Source: Planctomycetaceae bacterium (GTDB taxonomy: Bacteria > Planctomycetota > Planctomycetia > Planctomycetales > Planctomycetaceae). From it: a DNA stretch of 64,000 nucleotides. A model generated the notes under the pieces. That model was not told where the DNA came from. It saw nothing but the letters and a program-made list of their open reading frames with translations, and did no database searches. Position numbers and translations under genes: made by a program. Positions 45,275 through 55,039 of the stretch are shown piece by piece (position 1 is the first letter of the stretch; the number at the start of each line of letters is the position of its first letter). The stretch spans positions 1-64,000 of the forward strand of contig JAWKUA010000006.1 in the NCBI GenBank assembly GCA_041398785.1, written 5' to 3'.

Positions 45275-46834
45275 ATGACTGAGCATTACCCGAGCCCCGA
45301 CAAAGCACCGTACGCGGCGGTTCGCTTACTGGCTGTGATCGCTGCCGTCGTCGCTGTGATCGCCGGCGTCGCAGGTCCGCTGAATGCGCAAACTGCAGTT
45401 GGCGGCGATCTCGGCCCGTTCACGGATCGTGCGGACGTAGGAGCGGTGAAGCATGTCGGCGGCGTGGCGTATTCCCCGCAAGGGCAGACGTTTGAGCTTT
45501 CCGGTTCCGGCAGCAACATGTGGGCGGCTGAAGATCAGTTTCAGTTCGTGTGGAAGAAACTGCAGGGGAATTTCATTCTGACCGCGCGGGGTGAACTGGT
45601 TGGTGAAGGTGTCGATCCGCACCGCAAGTTCGGCTGGATCATTCGCACGTCGCTGGATACCGATTCGCCTTACGTCGACGTCGCCGTCCACGGTGACGGC
45701 CTGACATCCATGCAGTTCCGGCGGTCCAAAGGCGCAAAAACGGAAGAGGTGAAGTCCACAATCACGAGGCCCGATGTGATTCAACTGGAACGCAGAGACG
45801 GGCGGTTTACGATGTCGGTCGCTCGCTTCGGAGACCTGCTGACGAGCGAAGAACTGACCGGCGTCGATCTTGGCGATGACGTCTACGTCGGTCTGTTTGT
45901 GTGTTCCCACAACGCGGATGTCGTGGAACAGGCCCGGTTCAGCAACGTACGAATCACCATTCCCGCGCCGGACGATTTTCGACCTTACCGGGACTACATC
46001 GGCAGTCGTCTGGAAGTGATGGACGTGGAAACCGGCACCCGTCGCGTCGTCCATACGGCTTCTGATTCTCTGCAGGCACCGAACTGGACGACGGACGGTG
46101 GGGCGCTGATCTTCAATCGCAACGGGAAGCTGTACCGGTTTGGCCTGGCGGACCGGCAGGTGACTGACATTGCTACAGGAAAGGCCGCCCGAAACAACAA
46201 TGACCATGTGTTGTCTTTCGACGGACAGCAACTGGGAATCAGCAGCCACAGTGCGGACCACGACGGCAGGTCGATGGTGTACACACTTCCGGCGACCGGC
46301 GGTGAACCAAAGCTGGTGACGCAAAACGGGCCGTCGTACCTGCACGGCTGGTCGCCGGATGGCAGGTATCTGATTTACACGGGAGAACGTTCCGGCCGGT
46401 TCAACATCTACCGGATTCCCGCCGCCGGAGGTCAGGAAGTTCCACTGACCGACACCGATGCGCTGGATGACGGATCGGAGTACTCACCGGACGGAAAACA
46501 CATCTACTTCAATTCCACTCGCAGCGGTCGAATGCAGATTTGGCGCATGAACGCTGACGGCAGCGATCCTCAGCAAGTGACTGACGACGAATTCAACAAC
46601 TGGTTTCCGCACGTTTCGCCGGACGGTCAGACGATTGTCTTCCTGTCGTTTTCAGGGGACGTCGAACCGACCGACCATCCGTTTTACCGGCAGGTCTATC
46701 TGCGTTCGATGCCTGCCGGCGGTGGTGACGCCAGGGTTGTGGCCTATTTGTACGGCGGACAGGGAACGATCAATGTCCCGTCCTGGTCGCCCGACAGCAG
46801 ACAGATTGCGTTCGTAAGCAATTCCGCGCAGTAG
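45275..46834 (+). CDS. TolB-like WD40/PD40 beta-propeller exported protein
   Basis: A 519-residue protein with a hydrophobic N-terminal segment (LLAVIAAVVAVIAGVAG, about residues 19-35) acting as signal or anchor. Residues about 45-225 form a beta-rich domain that resembles the DUF1349/laminin-like jelly roll (FGWIIRTSLDTDSPYVDVAVHGDG). The C-terminal part carries PD40 repeats (SPDGRYLIYTGER, SPDGKHIYFNSTRSG, SPDSRQIAFVSN), as in TolB propellers. It is likely periplasmic or surface-facing. No catalytic residue was identified. Confidence 0.88.
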   Translation: MTEHYPSPDKAPYAAVRLLAVIAAVVAVIAGVAGPLNAQTAVGGDLGPFTDRADVGAVKHVGGVAYSPQGQTFELSGSGSNMWAAEDQFQFVWKKLQGNFILTARGELVGEGVDPHRKFGWIIRTSLDTDSPYVDVAVHGDGLTSMQFRRSKGAKTEEVKSTITRPDVIQLERRDGRFTMSVARFGDLLTSEELTGVDLGDDVYVGLFVCSHNADVVEQARFSNVRITIPAPDDFRPYRDYIGSRLEVMDVETGTRRVVHTASDSLQAPNWTTDGGALIFNRNGKLYRFGLADRQVTDIATGKAARNNNDHVLSFDGQQLGISSHSADHDGRSMVYTLPATGGEPKLVTQNGPSYLHGWSPDGRYLIYTGERSGRFNIYRIPAAGGQEVPLTDTDALDDGSEYSPDGKHIYFNSTRSGRMQIWRMNADGSDPQQVTDDEFNNWFPHVSPDGQTIVFLSFSGDVEPTDHPFYRQVYLRSMPAGGGDARVVAYLYGGQGTINVPSWSPDSRQIAFVSNSAQ

Positions 46835-46947
46835 CCGCGCAACGGCAGCGCGGGGCTCCAGGGCCGGCGATCCGCAGTGGATCAGTGAAAGGGAGCGCCG
46901 TGACCGTTCGCCGGCGCGTCGTGTGTGCAACGACGGAGAAACATTCG

Positions 46948-47610
46948 TCAGGAGTTTTCCAGGACCCAGCGGACGGCGTAGCGGTTGAGTTCCGCTCCGT
47001 TGGCCACCTGAAGCTTGATCTTCAGCTTTTCGCGGTAGGTATCGATCGTGTGAACGCTGAGAAAGAGTTCGTCGGCGATCGCTCGCGTCGTCTTTCCCTG
47101 TCCGATCAGTGTCAGGACCTCCAGTTCGCGGTTGGAAAGATTTTCCACCGGGCAGTCGCCGGGCTCGATCATGCCACCGATGCGACTTCTGAGAATGCGT
47201 TCCGTCATTTCCGGGCTCAGATAGGTTCTGCCGGAAAGTACAGTGCGGATTGCCGTGATCAGCGTTTCGCGGGCCGTCTGTTTGCAGATGTATCCCATCG
47301 CGCCGGCCTGCAGGGCACGTTCGGAGTAGATCGATTCCTCATACATCGAGTTGACCAGCATTTTCGTCTTCGGATGTAGCTCGCGAATCTGCCTGACCAG
47401 GTCCAGGCCATGCCCCGACTTGAGAGAGATATCGATGATGACCAGGTCCGGACGCAGTTCACTGACAAGCCGAGCACCTTCAACCGCGTCGTCCGCCTCG
47501 CCGCAGACTGCAAGGTCGGCTTCGTTACCGATCTGCGTGGCCAGACCGTCCCGCATCATGGGATGGTCGTCAACGATCAGAATCCTGGCACAGACCATTT
47601 GATTTGGCAC
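46948..47610 (-). CDS. NarL/FixJ-type response regulator
   Basis: A 220-residue regulator. The start is a GTG at 47610, with GGAGGT seven bases upstream that lies within the end of the kinase gene; an internal ATG at 47598 is less well placed. The receiver has DDHPMM and phosphosite D60 (LVIIDISL). The LuxR-type helix-turn-helix (about 155-212) reads LSNRELEVLTLIGQGKTTRAIADELFLSVHTIDTYR. It would bind DNA once phosphorylated by the adjacent multi-PAS kinase, with which it is co-transcribed (five-base gap). Confidence 0.95.
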   Translation of the reverse strand: MPNQMVCARILIVDDHPMMRDGLATQIGNEADLAVCGEADDAVEGARLVSELRPDLVIIDISLKSGHGLDLVRQIRELHPKTKMLVNSMYEESIYSERALQAGAMGYICKQTARETLITAIRTVLSGRTYLSPEMTERILRSRIGGMIEPGDCPVENLSNRELEVLTLIGQGKTTRAIADELFLSVHTIDTYREKLKIKLQVANGAELNRYAVRWVLENS

Positions 47611-47615
47611 TTCCG

Positions 47616-50600
47616 TTACCTCCGTCCGACTTTACAAGTGACAAGTGTACCTCCGGTCCTGACGGGACTGACCGCCAGTTGACCCCCGATCAGGCTGGCG
47701 CGGTAGTGCATCGTATCCAGCCCGACACCTTCGGTCCTGTCCGCTGCATCGAAGCCGGTGCCGTCGTCCGCTATTTGCAGAACGATCTCGCCGCCGGCGT
47801 GCTTGAGTTCGATCAGAATATGTTCCGGCCGCCCGTGTCTGATGGCATTCGTGACAGCCTCCTGAGCAATGCGATACAGATGCGTGCGAGTCGGGCTGTC
47901 GCTGACTTCGACCGGCTGCCTGCACTTAAAGGCGCAGATGACACCGTCCGTGCTGTCTGTCCGAACAGCAAGTTCGCGAAGGGCCTCCGTCAGCCCCTGC
48001 CGGTCCAGGTGAGCGGGCACCATTCCTCTGGCGATCGCCTTCACGTCCTGCTGAGCTCGGGAAAGTCCGTCCAGAATCTTCTGCGCCAAACGGCGGGGAT
48101 CCCGCGGACTGCCGCTTTCTGTTTCCTGGGGCGGCTTCGCCAATGTCGCCAGCAGCGCATGTGCCAGCATTCCAAGTCCCGCCAGTTCCTGCTGGACACC
48201 GTCGTGCAGGTCCTGACCGATTCGGCGCTGTTCGTCGTCAGCGGCTGCCAGAACCTCGCGCTGCAGCGCCCGGCGTTCGCTGATATCGCGGATGATTCCG
48301 GTAAACAGGCCCAGATGATCGACTTCGCTGACGACCAGGTCAGCGGGAAACGTGGAACCATCTTTGCGTCGGCCCGGCACCTCGCGACCGATGCCAATGA
48401 TCCCCGCCTTCCCGGTTTCGAGGTAGCGTGCAATATAGCCATCGTGTTCATCACAATACGGCGGCGGCATCAGAATGCTGACGTTTTCGCCGATCAGCTC
48501 ATCCTGAGCGTATCCAAACATCCGTTCTGTCGCCGGATTGAGGTTCCTGATCGTTCCCCGTGAATCGATCGTGACAATCGCGTCGGCGGCAGCATTCAGG
48601 ACGGCTCGCAGTCGCTGCTCGCGGTCATAGATGGCCTGTTCGGCGAGCCGCCGTTCTGTCATATCCGTCACCAGGGCCACCAGATGTGCCGGATTCCCGA
48701 CGTGATCGTGCAGAATGGAAGCGAACTTGCGAACGACGATCGCATGCCCGTCCCTGTGCAGATAGCGGACTTCAGTGTCGATGAACGACAACTCCTCGGC
48801 CCGCAGACGATGCACTTGTGCCTGGTTGCTTTCGCGTTCGTCCGGGTGAACGAGTGACGAAAAGTCGATGTCGCGCAGCTCTTCTTCGCGGTAACCGAGC
48901 AATGTACAGAAGGCCGGGTTGCACTGTTGCAGCCGGCCCTGAGAATCCGCGATGGCGATACCGACGCCGGCATGCTCGAAGACCTGCCGAAAGCGTTCTT
49001 CGCTAATTCGCAGACTTTCTTCCGCCTGCCTGCGATCGGTAATGACTTCGCTAAACAGAATGACGCCGCCTATCTCACCGGTCGCCGTGTGCCAGGGCAG
49101 CAGTTCCCACTTGACCCACTCCACGCGGCCGTCTGCCCGAACAAAGGAATCTTCGTCATCATGCAGCACTTCGCCGGCCAGCGCGCGGCGGTGCAGTTCT
49201 CTCCAGCGTTCGGGAATCGCGGGAAACACGTCGTAGTGACAATGACCAATGATTTCCCGATCTCCCAGCCCGTAGTCCTCGCGCCAGCGCCGGCTGGCGA
49301 ACAGATAACGCATGTCACGATCGAACATCGCGACGGGCGCGGGCACGTGTTTCACGAACAACTGCAAAAGCTGCTCCCGCTGCTGTAATTCCCGTTCGGA
49401 CAATTTCCGTTCGGTGATGTCTTCTGAAAAATCCGCGATGCAGGCCGGCTGATTATGCTCGTCGGTCAGCAGAGAAGACGTCAACAGCACTGGCAGAATG
49501 TGGCCGCTCTTGGTGAGACGCCTCACTTCAACCGCCCGAACCGCTTCACCGCGAATACAGCGAGCCCTCAACTCGTCACGCAGTTGATGCTCGTCCGGCG
49601 GAACAAGCATTGTCATTGACCGCCCGATCAGCTCATCGCGCGACCACCCGTATTGACGTTCCGCGGCGGGATTCAGATCGATGATCTTTCCGGAAAGGTC
49701 CTTCAGAAAAACAGCTTCGCTCGCGTCGAGAAAAACCTTCGACATTCGGCGCAATTCACGCTCGGCCCGCTTTCGCTGAGTAATGTCGCGGTAAATCGAG
49801 ACGAAGTTCGTGCGGCGGCCGTCGGAATCGAACAGCGGCGTGATGAACAGCTCGGCATCGTACGATGTGCCGTCTTTGCAGTAGTTCGTGAGATCTGCGA
49901 GAACCGAGCGGCCGGAGGACAGTTCGGACTTGATCCGCTTCAGCGTCGCGCGATCGGTGGCTTCCCCTTGCAGGATGCGCGGTGATTGGCCGATCAGTTC
50001 TTCGCGCGAGTAACCCGTGATGCGGCACATCGCATCGTTGACAAACACGATTTGAGCCCCGGGCCAGTCCAGGTCGTCGTCAGTGATCAGCACGCCTTCG
50101 CCAAAGCTTTCCGTCGCTTTCGCGAGCAAACGGATCTCGCTGGTCTGTTCCACAACTCGCTGTTCCAGCGCATCGTTGAATTGCCGCAGTGCTTCTTCGG
50201 CTGAGTTTTGTCGGGTGACGTCGATCAGCGCTGTTCGACACTGCCGCTGGCCATCCACATCAAAGGCCACGCAATCCAGACGCACGAACAGAGGACTGCC
50301 GTCCGCCCTGCACATCTCAATTTCGCAGGTCTGCTTCGTCCCGAGAGACGAAGACGTGGCCGTACCGTCACCGTCGCCCTTCTCCGATGGACTCTCGGAG
50401 AAGACTTGCCGGCGATGCCGACGAAACGCATCCAGAGATCCACGGTTCACGAACTGCTCCAGACTCGACTTCAGCAGTTCCGGTCGAGTGACGCCGAGCA
50501 GCGTGGCGGCAGTAAAGTTGCCGTCAAGAATCCGGCCGTGTTTGTCCAGCGTGACGTAACCCACGGGGGCGAATTCGTACAGAGCGACGTACTGGTCGCG

Positions 50601-50825
50601 TGTTTGAGCCAGCTCAATTTGGGCCTCACGGAGTTCCTGGTTTTGGATTTCCAGTTCGATCTGGCGGACGCTCAGGTCGTGGACGAGTGCCTGAACATCC
50701 TCGGCCCGCATCGTCGACACCTCGAACGGCTTGACGCACAGCAGTTCTTCCGCACGCTGGCGGAGCGTTTGATGCGGAGAGCGGTCGGCGGATTCTTCCC
50801 GATCGTTGGTCATCTGATTTTTCAA
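47616..50825 (-). CDS. Multi-PAS sensor histidine kinase (HisKA_3/NarX type)
   Basis: A 1069-residue kinase. The start is a TTG at 50825 with GGAG seven bases upstream; an ATG at 50813 is possible but has no ribosome site. About six PAS/PAC modules follow one another (for example NDAMCRITGYSREELIGQSP and NPATERMFGYAQDELIGENV). Then come a HisKA_3 domain with phosphoacceptor H874 (QDLHDGVQQE) and a HATPase domain (EAVTNAIRHG, DDGTGFD). No membrane segment is visible, so it is cytoplasmic. It is paired with the NarL-type regulator downstream. Confidence 0.95.
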   Translation of the reverse strand: MKNQMTNDREESADRSPHQTLRQRAEELLCVKPFEVSTMRAEDVQALVHDLSVRQIELEIQNQELREAQIELAQTRDQYVALYEFAPVGYVTLDKHGRILDGNFTAATLLGVTRPELLKSSLEQFVNRGSLDAFRRHRRQVFSESPSEKGDGDGTATSSSLGTKQTCEIEMCRADGSPLFVRLDCVAFDVDGQRQCRTALIDVTRQNSAEEALRQFNDALEQRVVEQTSEIRLLAKATESFGEGVLITDDDLDWPGAQIVFVNDAMCRITGYSREELIGQSPRILQGEATDRATLKRIKSELSSGRSVLADLTNYCKDGTSYDAELFITPLFDSDGRRTNFVSIYRDITQRKRAERELRRMSKVFLDASEAVFLKDLSGKIIDLNPAAERQYGWSRDELIGRSMTMLVPPDEHQLRDELRARCIRGEAVRAVEVRRLTKSGHILPVLLTSSLLTDEHNQPACIADFSEDITERKLSERELQQREQLLQLFVKHVPAPVAMFDRDMRYLFASRRWREDYGLGDREIIGHCHYDVFPAIPERWRELHRRALAGEVLHDDEDSFVRADGRVEWVKWELLPWHTATGEIGGVILFSEVITDRRQAEESLRISEERFRQVFEHAGVGIAIADSQGRLQQCNPAFCTLLGYREEELRDIDFSSLVHPDERESNQAQVHRLRAEELSFIDTEVRYLHRDGHAIVVRKFASILHDHVGNPAHLVALVTDMTERRLAEQAIYDREQRLRAVLNAAADAIVTIDSRGTIRNLNPATERMFGYAQDELIGENVSILMPPPYCDEHDGYIARYLETGKAGIIGIGREVPGRRKDGSTFPADLVVSEVDHLGLFTGIIRDISERRALQREVLAAADDEQRRIGQDLHDGVQQELAGLGMLAHALLATLAKPPQETESGSPRDPRRLAQKILDGLSRAQQDVKAIARGMVPAHLDRQGLTEALRELAVRTDSTDGVICAFKCRQPVEVSDSPTRTHLYRIAQEAVTNAIRHGRPEHILIELKHAGGEIVLQIADDGTGFDAADRTEGVGLDTMHYRASLIGGQLAVSPVRTGGTLVTCKVGRR

Positions 50826-51368
50826 ATCCGATCTCCGTCGGCTCCAGACCGGTGCGACGTATCACCGCCATGCCTGTGCCAGCCCGGCGATTTCGCACTT
50901 TCCAATTGAACACACGCAGGCTGATTCAAAGCGAATATCGCCGGGTATCGAACCTTTTGGGCCTGCGGCCGATGAGAACATACCCTCCCGTTTCAACGGG
51001 AGGGTGAAGCGATTGTCGATTTGCATTGGCAAATTCTTATCTGCCGCTCGCCTTACACGATGGCTGTCGGCGACATCTGTGCGGCGGGCGGGCACTCTCA
51101 TTCGGGAAGCAACAGCCATGCCAGTCAACGAACACGGATCGGTATTTCTACGAATCGGAATGGCCATGCGGAAGCCTTTCGATTTCGCGGCGGTACGCCC
51201 ATTCGCCCACAGAGCCGTGGCGAAATCTCCTAACCGAAAACAGCAATCGCCGCGAATCGCCGGCATGGTGCCAGAACCTAAGAATGGATCCGTTCGCGAC
51301 AGAGTCGAGGCGATGCATTGGGCTTCGCTCGGTCTGGTCGTTGTCACAGTTCAACAGGAGTGATGTCG
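50826..51368. other. Intergenic region with a 22-base inverted repeat
   Basis: About 540 bases separate the kinase start from the single-receiver gene on the other strand. It contains a palindrome at 50983-51004 (CCCTCCCGTT with AACGGGAGGG, two-base spacer), which could be an operator. No gene in the gap is convincing. Confidence 0.4.
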
Positions 51369-51830
51369 ATGTTGATTCTTCTTGCGGATTCCGATGCAAC
51401 ATTGTCAGGAATCTACAGGTCGTACTTTTCCCGACAGGGTTTTGACGTCGTCGCAGTGACGGATGGTCTGCAATGTCTTGCAGCGATCCGGCGAATGGTC
51501 CCCGATGTTTTGGTGCTGGAGTACGAGTTGCTGTGGGGAGGAGGTGCCGGCGTGCTGGCCAGCCTGCGCGAAGATTCGCGCACACCGCTGATCGATGTCG
51601 TGTTGATCTCGTGCGACTTCGCACAGGACGAACTGGCCCACGAATTGATCTCACCCGTGGCAGGATACCTGCGCAAGCCGTTTGGTCTGGGTCACCTTTT
51701 GAACCTTGTACTCACCGTTGCGCGGAACTCCGACACGCGGACAACGGCAGGGGTTCCGACGAATCTGCAACAAATGGCTGGTGACATTTTCAGCAGGGAT
51801 ATTGTCGGACGAGAACCGGCACCTGCATGA
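51369..51830 (+). CDS. Single-domain response regulator receiver
   Basis: A 153-residue protein from the ATG at 51369, with AGGAG eight bases upstream; an ATG six bases earlier is too close. It has a receiver fold with LADSD, and RKPF near the Lys position. The expected phospho-Asp place reads VLVLEYEL, so Glu stands where Asp would be: it may not be phosphorylated and could be a pseudo-receiver. The C-terminal 30 residues are not part of the fold. Confidence 0.75.
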   Translation: MLILLADSDATLSGIYRSYFSRQGFDVVAVTDGLQCLAAIRRMVPDVLVLEYELLWGGGAGVLASLREDSRTPLIDVVLISCDFAQDELAHELISPVAGYLRKPFGLGHLLNLVLTVARNSDTRTTAGVPTNLQQMAGDIFSRDIVGREPAPA

Positions 51831-52166
51831 TCCCGGAACAACCATGGTCGAACAAGGAATCGCAAGCCAATGAAGAACCACTACGAGCGGGCTGAGCAAT
51901 CGGGTGGCAACTGGCCGGCAGAAACCTGGCGTGTCGGGCGTCGGATGGCGGAAACCACCATCCTGGAATCAGATTTGGCTCGATGGATACCACAGTCGAG
52001 CCTCCAACAATTTCCCCCGAACGCGGCAACTCACAAGTATCTGGGGGCCCTCCAGTCACGCATGTTGAGTCGCCGTGAATGGACAAGCCGCCTGCCGAGG
52101 CATGGCCCGGAATCGTTCCGGGCCGACAGGCGGCACAGTGTGCAAAACTGCACAGAGGAGGTTGGG
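51831..52166. other. Leader region upstream of the small lipoprotein gene
   Basis: About 335 bases with no credible gene, although an ORF runs through it in frame with the lipoprotein. It contains the strong hairpin at 52087-52134 reported separately. The lipoprotein start is at 52167. Confidence 0.4.
52087..52134. other. Strong nested hairpin in the 5' leader of the lipoprotein gene
   Basis: GCCGCCTG (52087-52094) pairs with CAGGCGGC (52127-52134), and inside it GGCCCGGAA (52104-52112) pairs with TTCCGGGCC (52116-52124) over a three-base loop. No T-run follows, so it is not a typical terminator. Its place about 30 bases before the ribosome site of the lipoprotein gene makes a regulatory role possible. 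Confidence 0.7.
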
Positions 52167-52577
52167 ATGAGAGTTCACAGTCTTGCCGGCGTGGCGCTGG
52201 CGCTGTTCGTGTCGCTCGCGCTGGTCGGATGTTCCGAGAGCGCAAGTTCCGCAAAGACAATGGCAAACAAAGAAAAGTCGGCCACCGCCGGGACAACGAA
52301 ACATCAAGCAATGATGTCCGGTACAGCAAAGCACCAGACGTCACGTGTGACTGAGCAAAAGGTCATGAAGCCGGTCGCTCCGATTGCCGAAACGACTCCA
52401 GCCGCCGAAACGAAGCAGGAGACCGTCCCGGTGATCACACTTCCCGCGAAGACGGAAGCACCAACGGAAAAGAAGACAGAAACGAAAGCGGGTGCCGCCG
52501 GGGTGGAGACGAAGCCGGCGACTGTCCCGGCGAACGCGCCTCCCACAAAGACGGACGCGCCTCCGGAGAAGAAGTGA
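52167..52577 (+). CDS. Small Lys/Thr/Pro-rich lipoprotein
   Basis: A 136-residue protein from the ATG at 52167, with GAGGAGG upstream. The signal peptide ends in LVGC, a lipobox. The mature part is low-complexity: two copies of a KHQ-containing unit, then Thr/Pro/Lys repeats. No domain is recognised. It is the first of a row of exported proteins up to 57 kb on the same strand. Confidence 0.8.
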   Translation: MRVHSLAGVALALFVSLALVGCSESASSAKTMANKEKSATAGTTKHQAMMSGTAKHQTSRVTEQKVMKPVAPIAETTPAAETKQETVPVITLPAKTEAPTEKKTETKAGAAGVETKPATVPANAPPTKTDAPPEKK

Positions 52578-52658
52578 CATCCCTAACTGACGCGTGGTGT
52601 TGGTTTTGAAGCGGGACTCACGTTTTCGCACATTCACAATCCAATTGAGGAAGCTGAA

Positions 52659-53510
52659 ATGAACAAGCTGATGAAAGTCATGGCCCTTGCCGGTCTGACC
52701 ATCGCGACACTGGCTGGTCGGCACGTATTCGCCGATGACACGCAAAAACCTGCAGGTACTGACAAAAAGACGGCCACTGTGGAAAAGAACGAGCCACAGC
52801 AGTTCGCGTATCTGGGAGTCGCTGTGGAATCGCTGCATCCCGCGTTCTGGGCGCATATGAAGGATGTCCTGGAACACAAGCAGGGTCTGTTGGTTGCCCA
52901 GGTCGCAATGGACTCGCCGGCAGAAAAGGCCGGCCTGAAGCAGCACGATATCCTGACGATGTACGCAGACCAGAAGCTGTTCTCACCGGAACAACTGCTG
53001 GGGCTTGTCCACGCTGACAAGGCCGGAAAGCAGGTCAAACTGAGTGTCACACGCGACGGCAAGCCTCAGGAGATCACTGTGACGCTGGGCGAGCATGCTG
53101 TCCCGGTGGTCGCTCAGTCGCTTCGCCCGATGTGGCATATGCCCGAATGGCGGCATCGAAGCACGCCGCTGGTACCCTCGTCGCCGGGGCCGGCGGTTTC
53201 TGAAAAGGCTGAAGAATGGACCAGCTTCGATTCACTCGCGATGAAGAGCCTGGGAAATGACCGATTCAAAGTGGACATCGGCTATGAAACGAAGGAAGGC
53301 AAGATTGAACATCAGGAGTTTGAAGGGACGCGGACAGAGATTCGCGAGAAGATCCTGACCCGCAAGGACCTGCCGGACAATGAACGCAATCATCTGCTCC
53401 GCGCGCTGGACCTGCCCGTCGAAGACCTGGATTTCGAATTTCCGGCCGTGTACTCGACACCGGATGGTCGAGTGATTTGGGACTTCGGTGCCCTGGACCG
53501 CGCGTTTTGA
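52659..53510 (+). CDS. PDZ-domain exported protein
   Basis: A 283-residue protein with a signal peptide (about residues 1-25). It carries one PDZ domain (about 50-140: YLGVAVESL, DSPAEKAGLKQHDILT and the later VTLGEH), as in HtrA-type proteases, but no protease domain. The C-terminal 120 residues are unknown. It could be a scaffold or adaptor in the periplasm. It follows the lipoprotein gene by about 80 bases, and the next exported protein by about 70. Confidence 0.85.
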   Translation: MNKLMKVMALAGLTIATLAGRHVFADDTQKPAGTDKKTATVEKNEPQQFAYLGVAVESLHPAFWAHMKDVLEHKQGLLVAQVAMDSPAEKAGLKQHDILTMYADQKLFSPEQLLGLVHADKAGKQVKLSVTRDGKPQEITVTLGEHAVPVVAQSLRPMWHMPEWRHRSTPLVPSSPGPAVSEKAEEWTSFDSLAMKSLGNDRFKVDIGYETKEGKIEHQEFEGTRTEIREKILTRKDLPDNERNHLLRALDLPVEDLDFEFPAVYSTPDGRVIWDFGALDRAF

Positions 53511-53577
53511 ATTGGTCCTTCACAGTTCAACGATGGAATCACAGCACCTCAGAATAAGCAATTCGGGAGAATCACAT

Positions 53578-54912
53578 ATGAAATTTCACAGAATGGCAGT
53601 TGCGGGCTGGATGCTCGCGACAGTGGCGTCGCTGGCGGTCGCCCAGGACGAAGAAACCAGGGCAAAGGCTGAAAGCGAACGGCCCGCCGACAAGCCGGGC
53701 TGGGTCGTTGTCGAGGAAACTTGGTGGTATCCGCTGCGGTTTGAGTCCGCCGAGGCACTGGAAAGTGCACGTTACCACTTTCGTCGCAATGAAGAGAAAG
53801 CCGCCGCCACCGAAGTGCGGAAGGCAATGAGCTGGCTGAAATATGCCGCGGGCCACGCGATGCCGATCACCCGCGAAAAGCTGAACTCGGCGATGGCTGA
53901 ACTTTCTGCAGTGGCCACGGATCTGGATGCGGGTGCGATAACGGACGCGGCTCGCATGGATAGCGCCCTGGCCGCTGCTTCTCACGCCCTGGCAGAGTGG
54001 CACTACTTCAAGGCGAAGGAAAGTCTTGGAAAAGATGAAGCCGGCTATGCTGCGCAGCACCTGGAAGCCGCTGCTGAACATCTGCGGCACGCCGCCGATT
54101 CTGCGCACTACGAGTACGGGCCTGACACAATTTCACTGTTTGAGCAGGTGGATGAGAACGGCAGGCTGGCGTCCGAGCAGCGGACGGTCGACAACAATCT
54201 GCTTGGAAAGCACCTGGATGGAATCGAGATGGCTGTGAAGGAATTGGGTGAGACGCTGAAGAGCGCCTCGGCAAACGTTGCTGCCAGCCCGCCAAAGTCG
54301 TCACCGAAATCCACGACAACCCGACCAGCAGAATCGCCGGGATGGGTCATTGTCGAAGAGGACTGGTGGCATCCGCTGCGGTATGACTTCCTGGACGCGC
54401 TGCAGCGCGCTCGTATCCACTATCGGGCACAGGAGCAGAAGAAAGCGAGTGACGAAATCGAAAAGGCTGTGACCTGGCTGAAATACGCTGAGAACCACGC
54501 TGAAGCGGACACCGCGTCGGATCTGTCCACGGCTCGTGCCGAGTTGAATGACTTCTCGGAAGCTCTTCAGTCCGGCCAACCGGTTGCTGCGAAAAGTCTG
54601 GATGCTGCGTTCGCGCGCGCTTCGGCCGCCCTGGCAAAACACCATCACTTCCGGGCGAGCAAAGCGCTGGCCGTCAGCGACCTGAAGACCGCTGCCATCC
54701 ATTTGATGGCCGCCGCCGATCACGTCCGCGCCGCGGCCCATTCGGCCAACCATGAGTACGGACCGGAGTTCAGCACGATCTACGACCGATATGCACCGTA
54801 TGGCCACTGGGACGAGACGATAGAGTTCACACCGGACCAGATCGCGTCCAACCTGACGGCGATCGAACAGGAGCTTGCGAAACTGGCTGAAAAGCTAAGA
54901 TCGCCGCGATAG
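53578..54912 (+). CDS. Exported protein with internal duplication of a helical domain
   Basis: A 444-residue protein from the ATG at 53578; the ORF begins earlier, but the signal peptide starts here. A signal peptide (about 1-22) precedes two similar halves. Each starts PGWVVVEETWW or PGWVIVEEDWW and continues with a helical, Ala-rich bundle containing AMSWLKYAAGHA or AVTWLKYAENHA. The halves are linked by a Ser/Pro/Lys-rich segment at about 240-260. I do not recognise the family. It may bind or sequester a ligand in the periplasm. Confidence 0.85.
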   Translation: MKFHRMAVAGWMLATVASLAVAQDEETRAKAESERPADKPGWVVVEETWWYPLRFESAEALESARYHFRRNEEKAAATEVRKAMSWLKYAAGHAMPITREKLNSAMAELSAVATDLDAGAITDAARMDSALAAASHALAEWHYFKAKESLGKDEAGYAAQHLEAAAEHLRHAADSAHYEYGPDTISLFEQVDENGRLASEQRTVDNNLLGKHLDGIEMAVKELGETLKSASANVAASPPKSSPKSTTTRPAESPGWVIVEEDWWHPLRYDFLDALQRARIHYRAQEQKKASDEIEKAVTWLKYAENHAEADTASDLSTARAELNDFSEALQSGQPVAAKSLDAAFARASAALAKHHHFRASKALAVSDLKTAAIHLMAAADHVRAAAHSANHEYGPEFSTIYDRYAPYGHWDETIEFTPDQIASNLTAIEQELAKLAEKLRSPR

Positions 54913-55039
54913 CCGAAGCCCTGGTCGGTCGACCGTCAGGTGAGTTCAGGTCCGCGTTTTCCGCGGCAACCCTGAAACGGCAATCCGGCGACAACACCGC
55001 CGGGTTGCCGTCTGCCGGGGTGCGACGCTCTCGCGGAGC

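Noticed and set aside
47604..48563. Plus-strand ORF opposite the multi-PAS kinase
   Set aside because: Antisense shadow of the kinase's catalytic domains.
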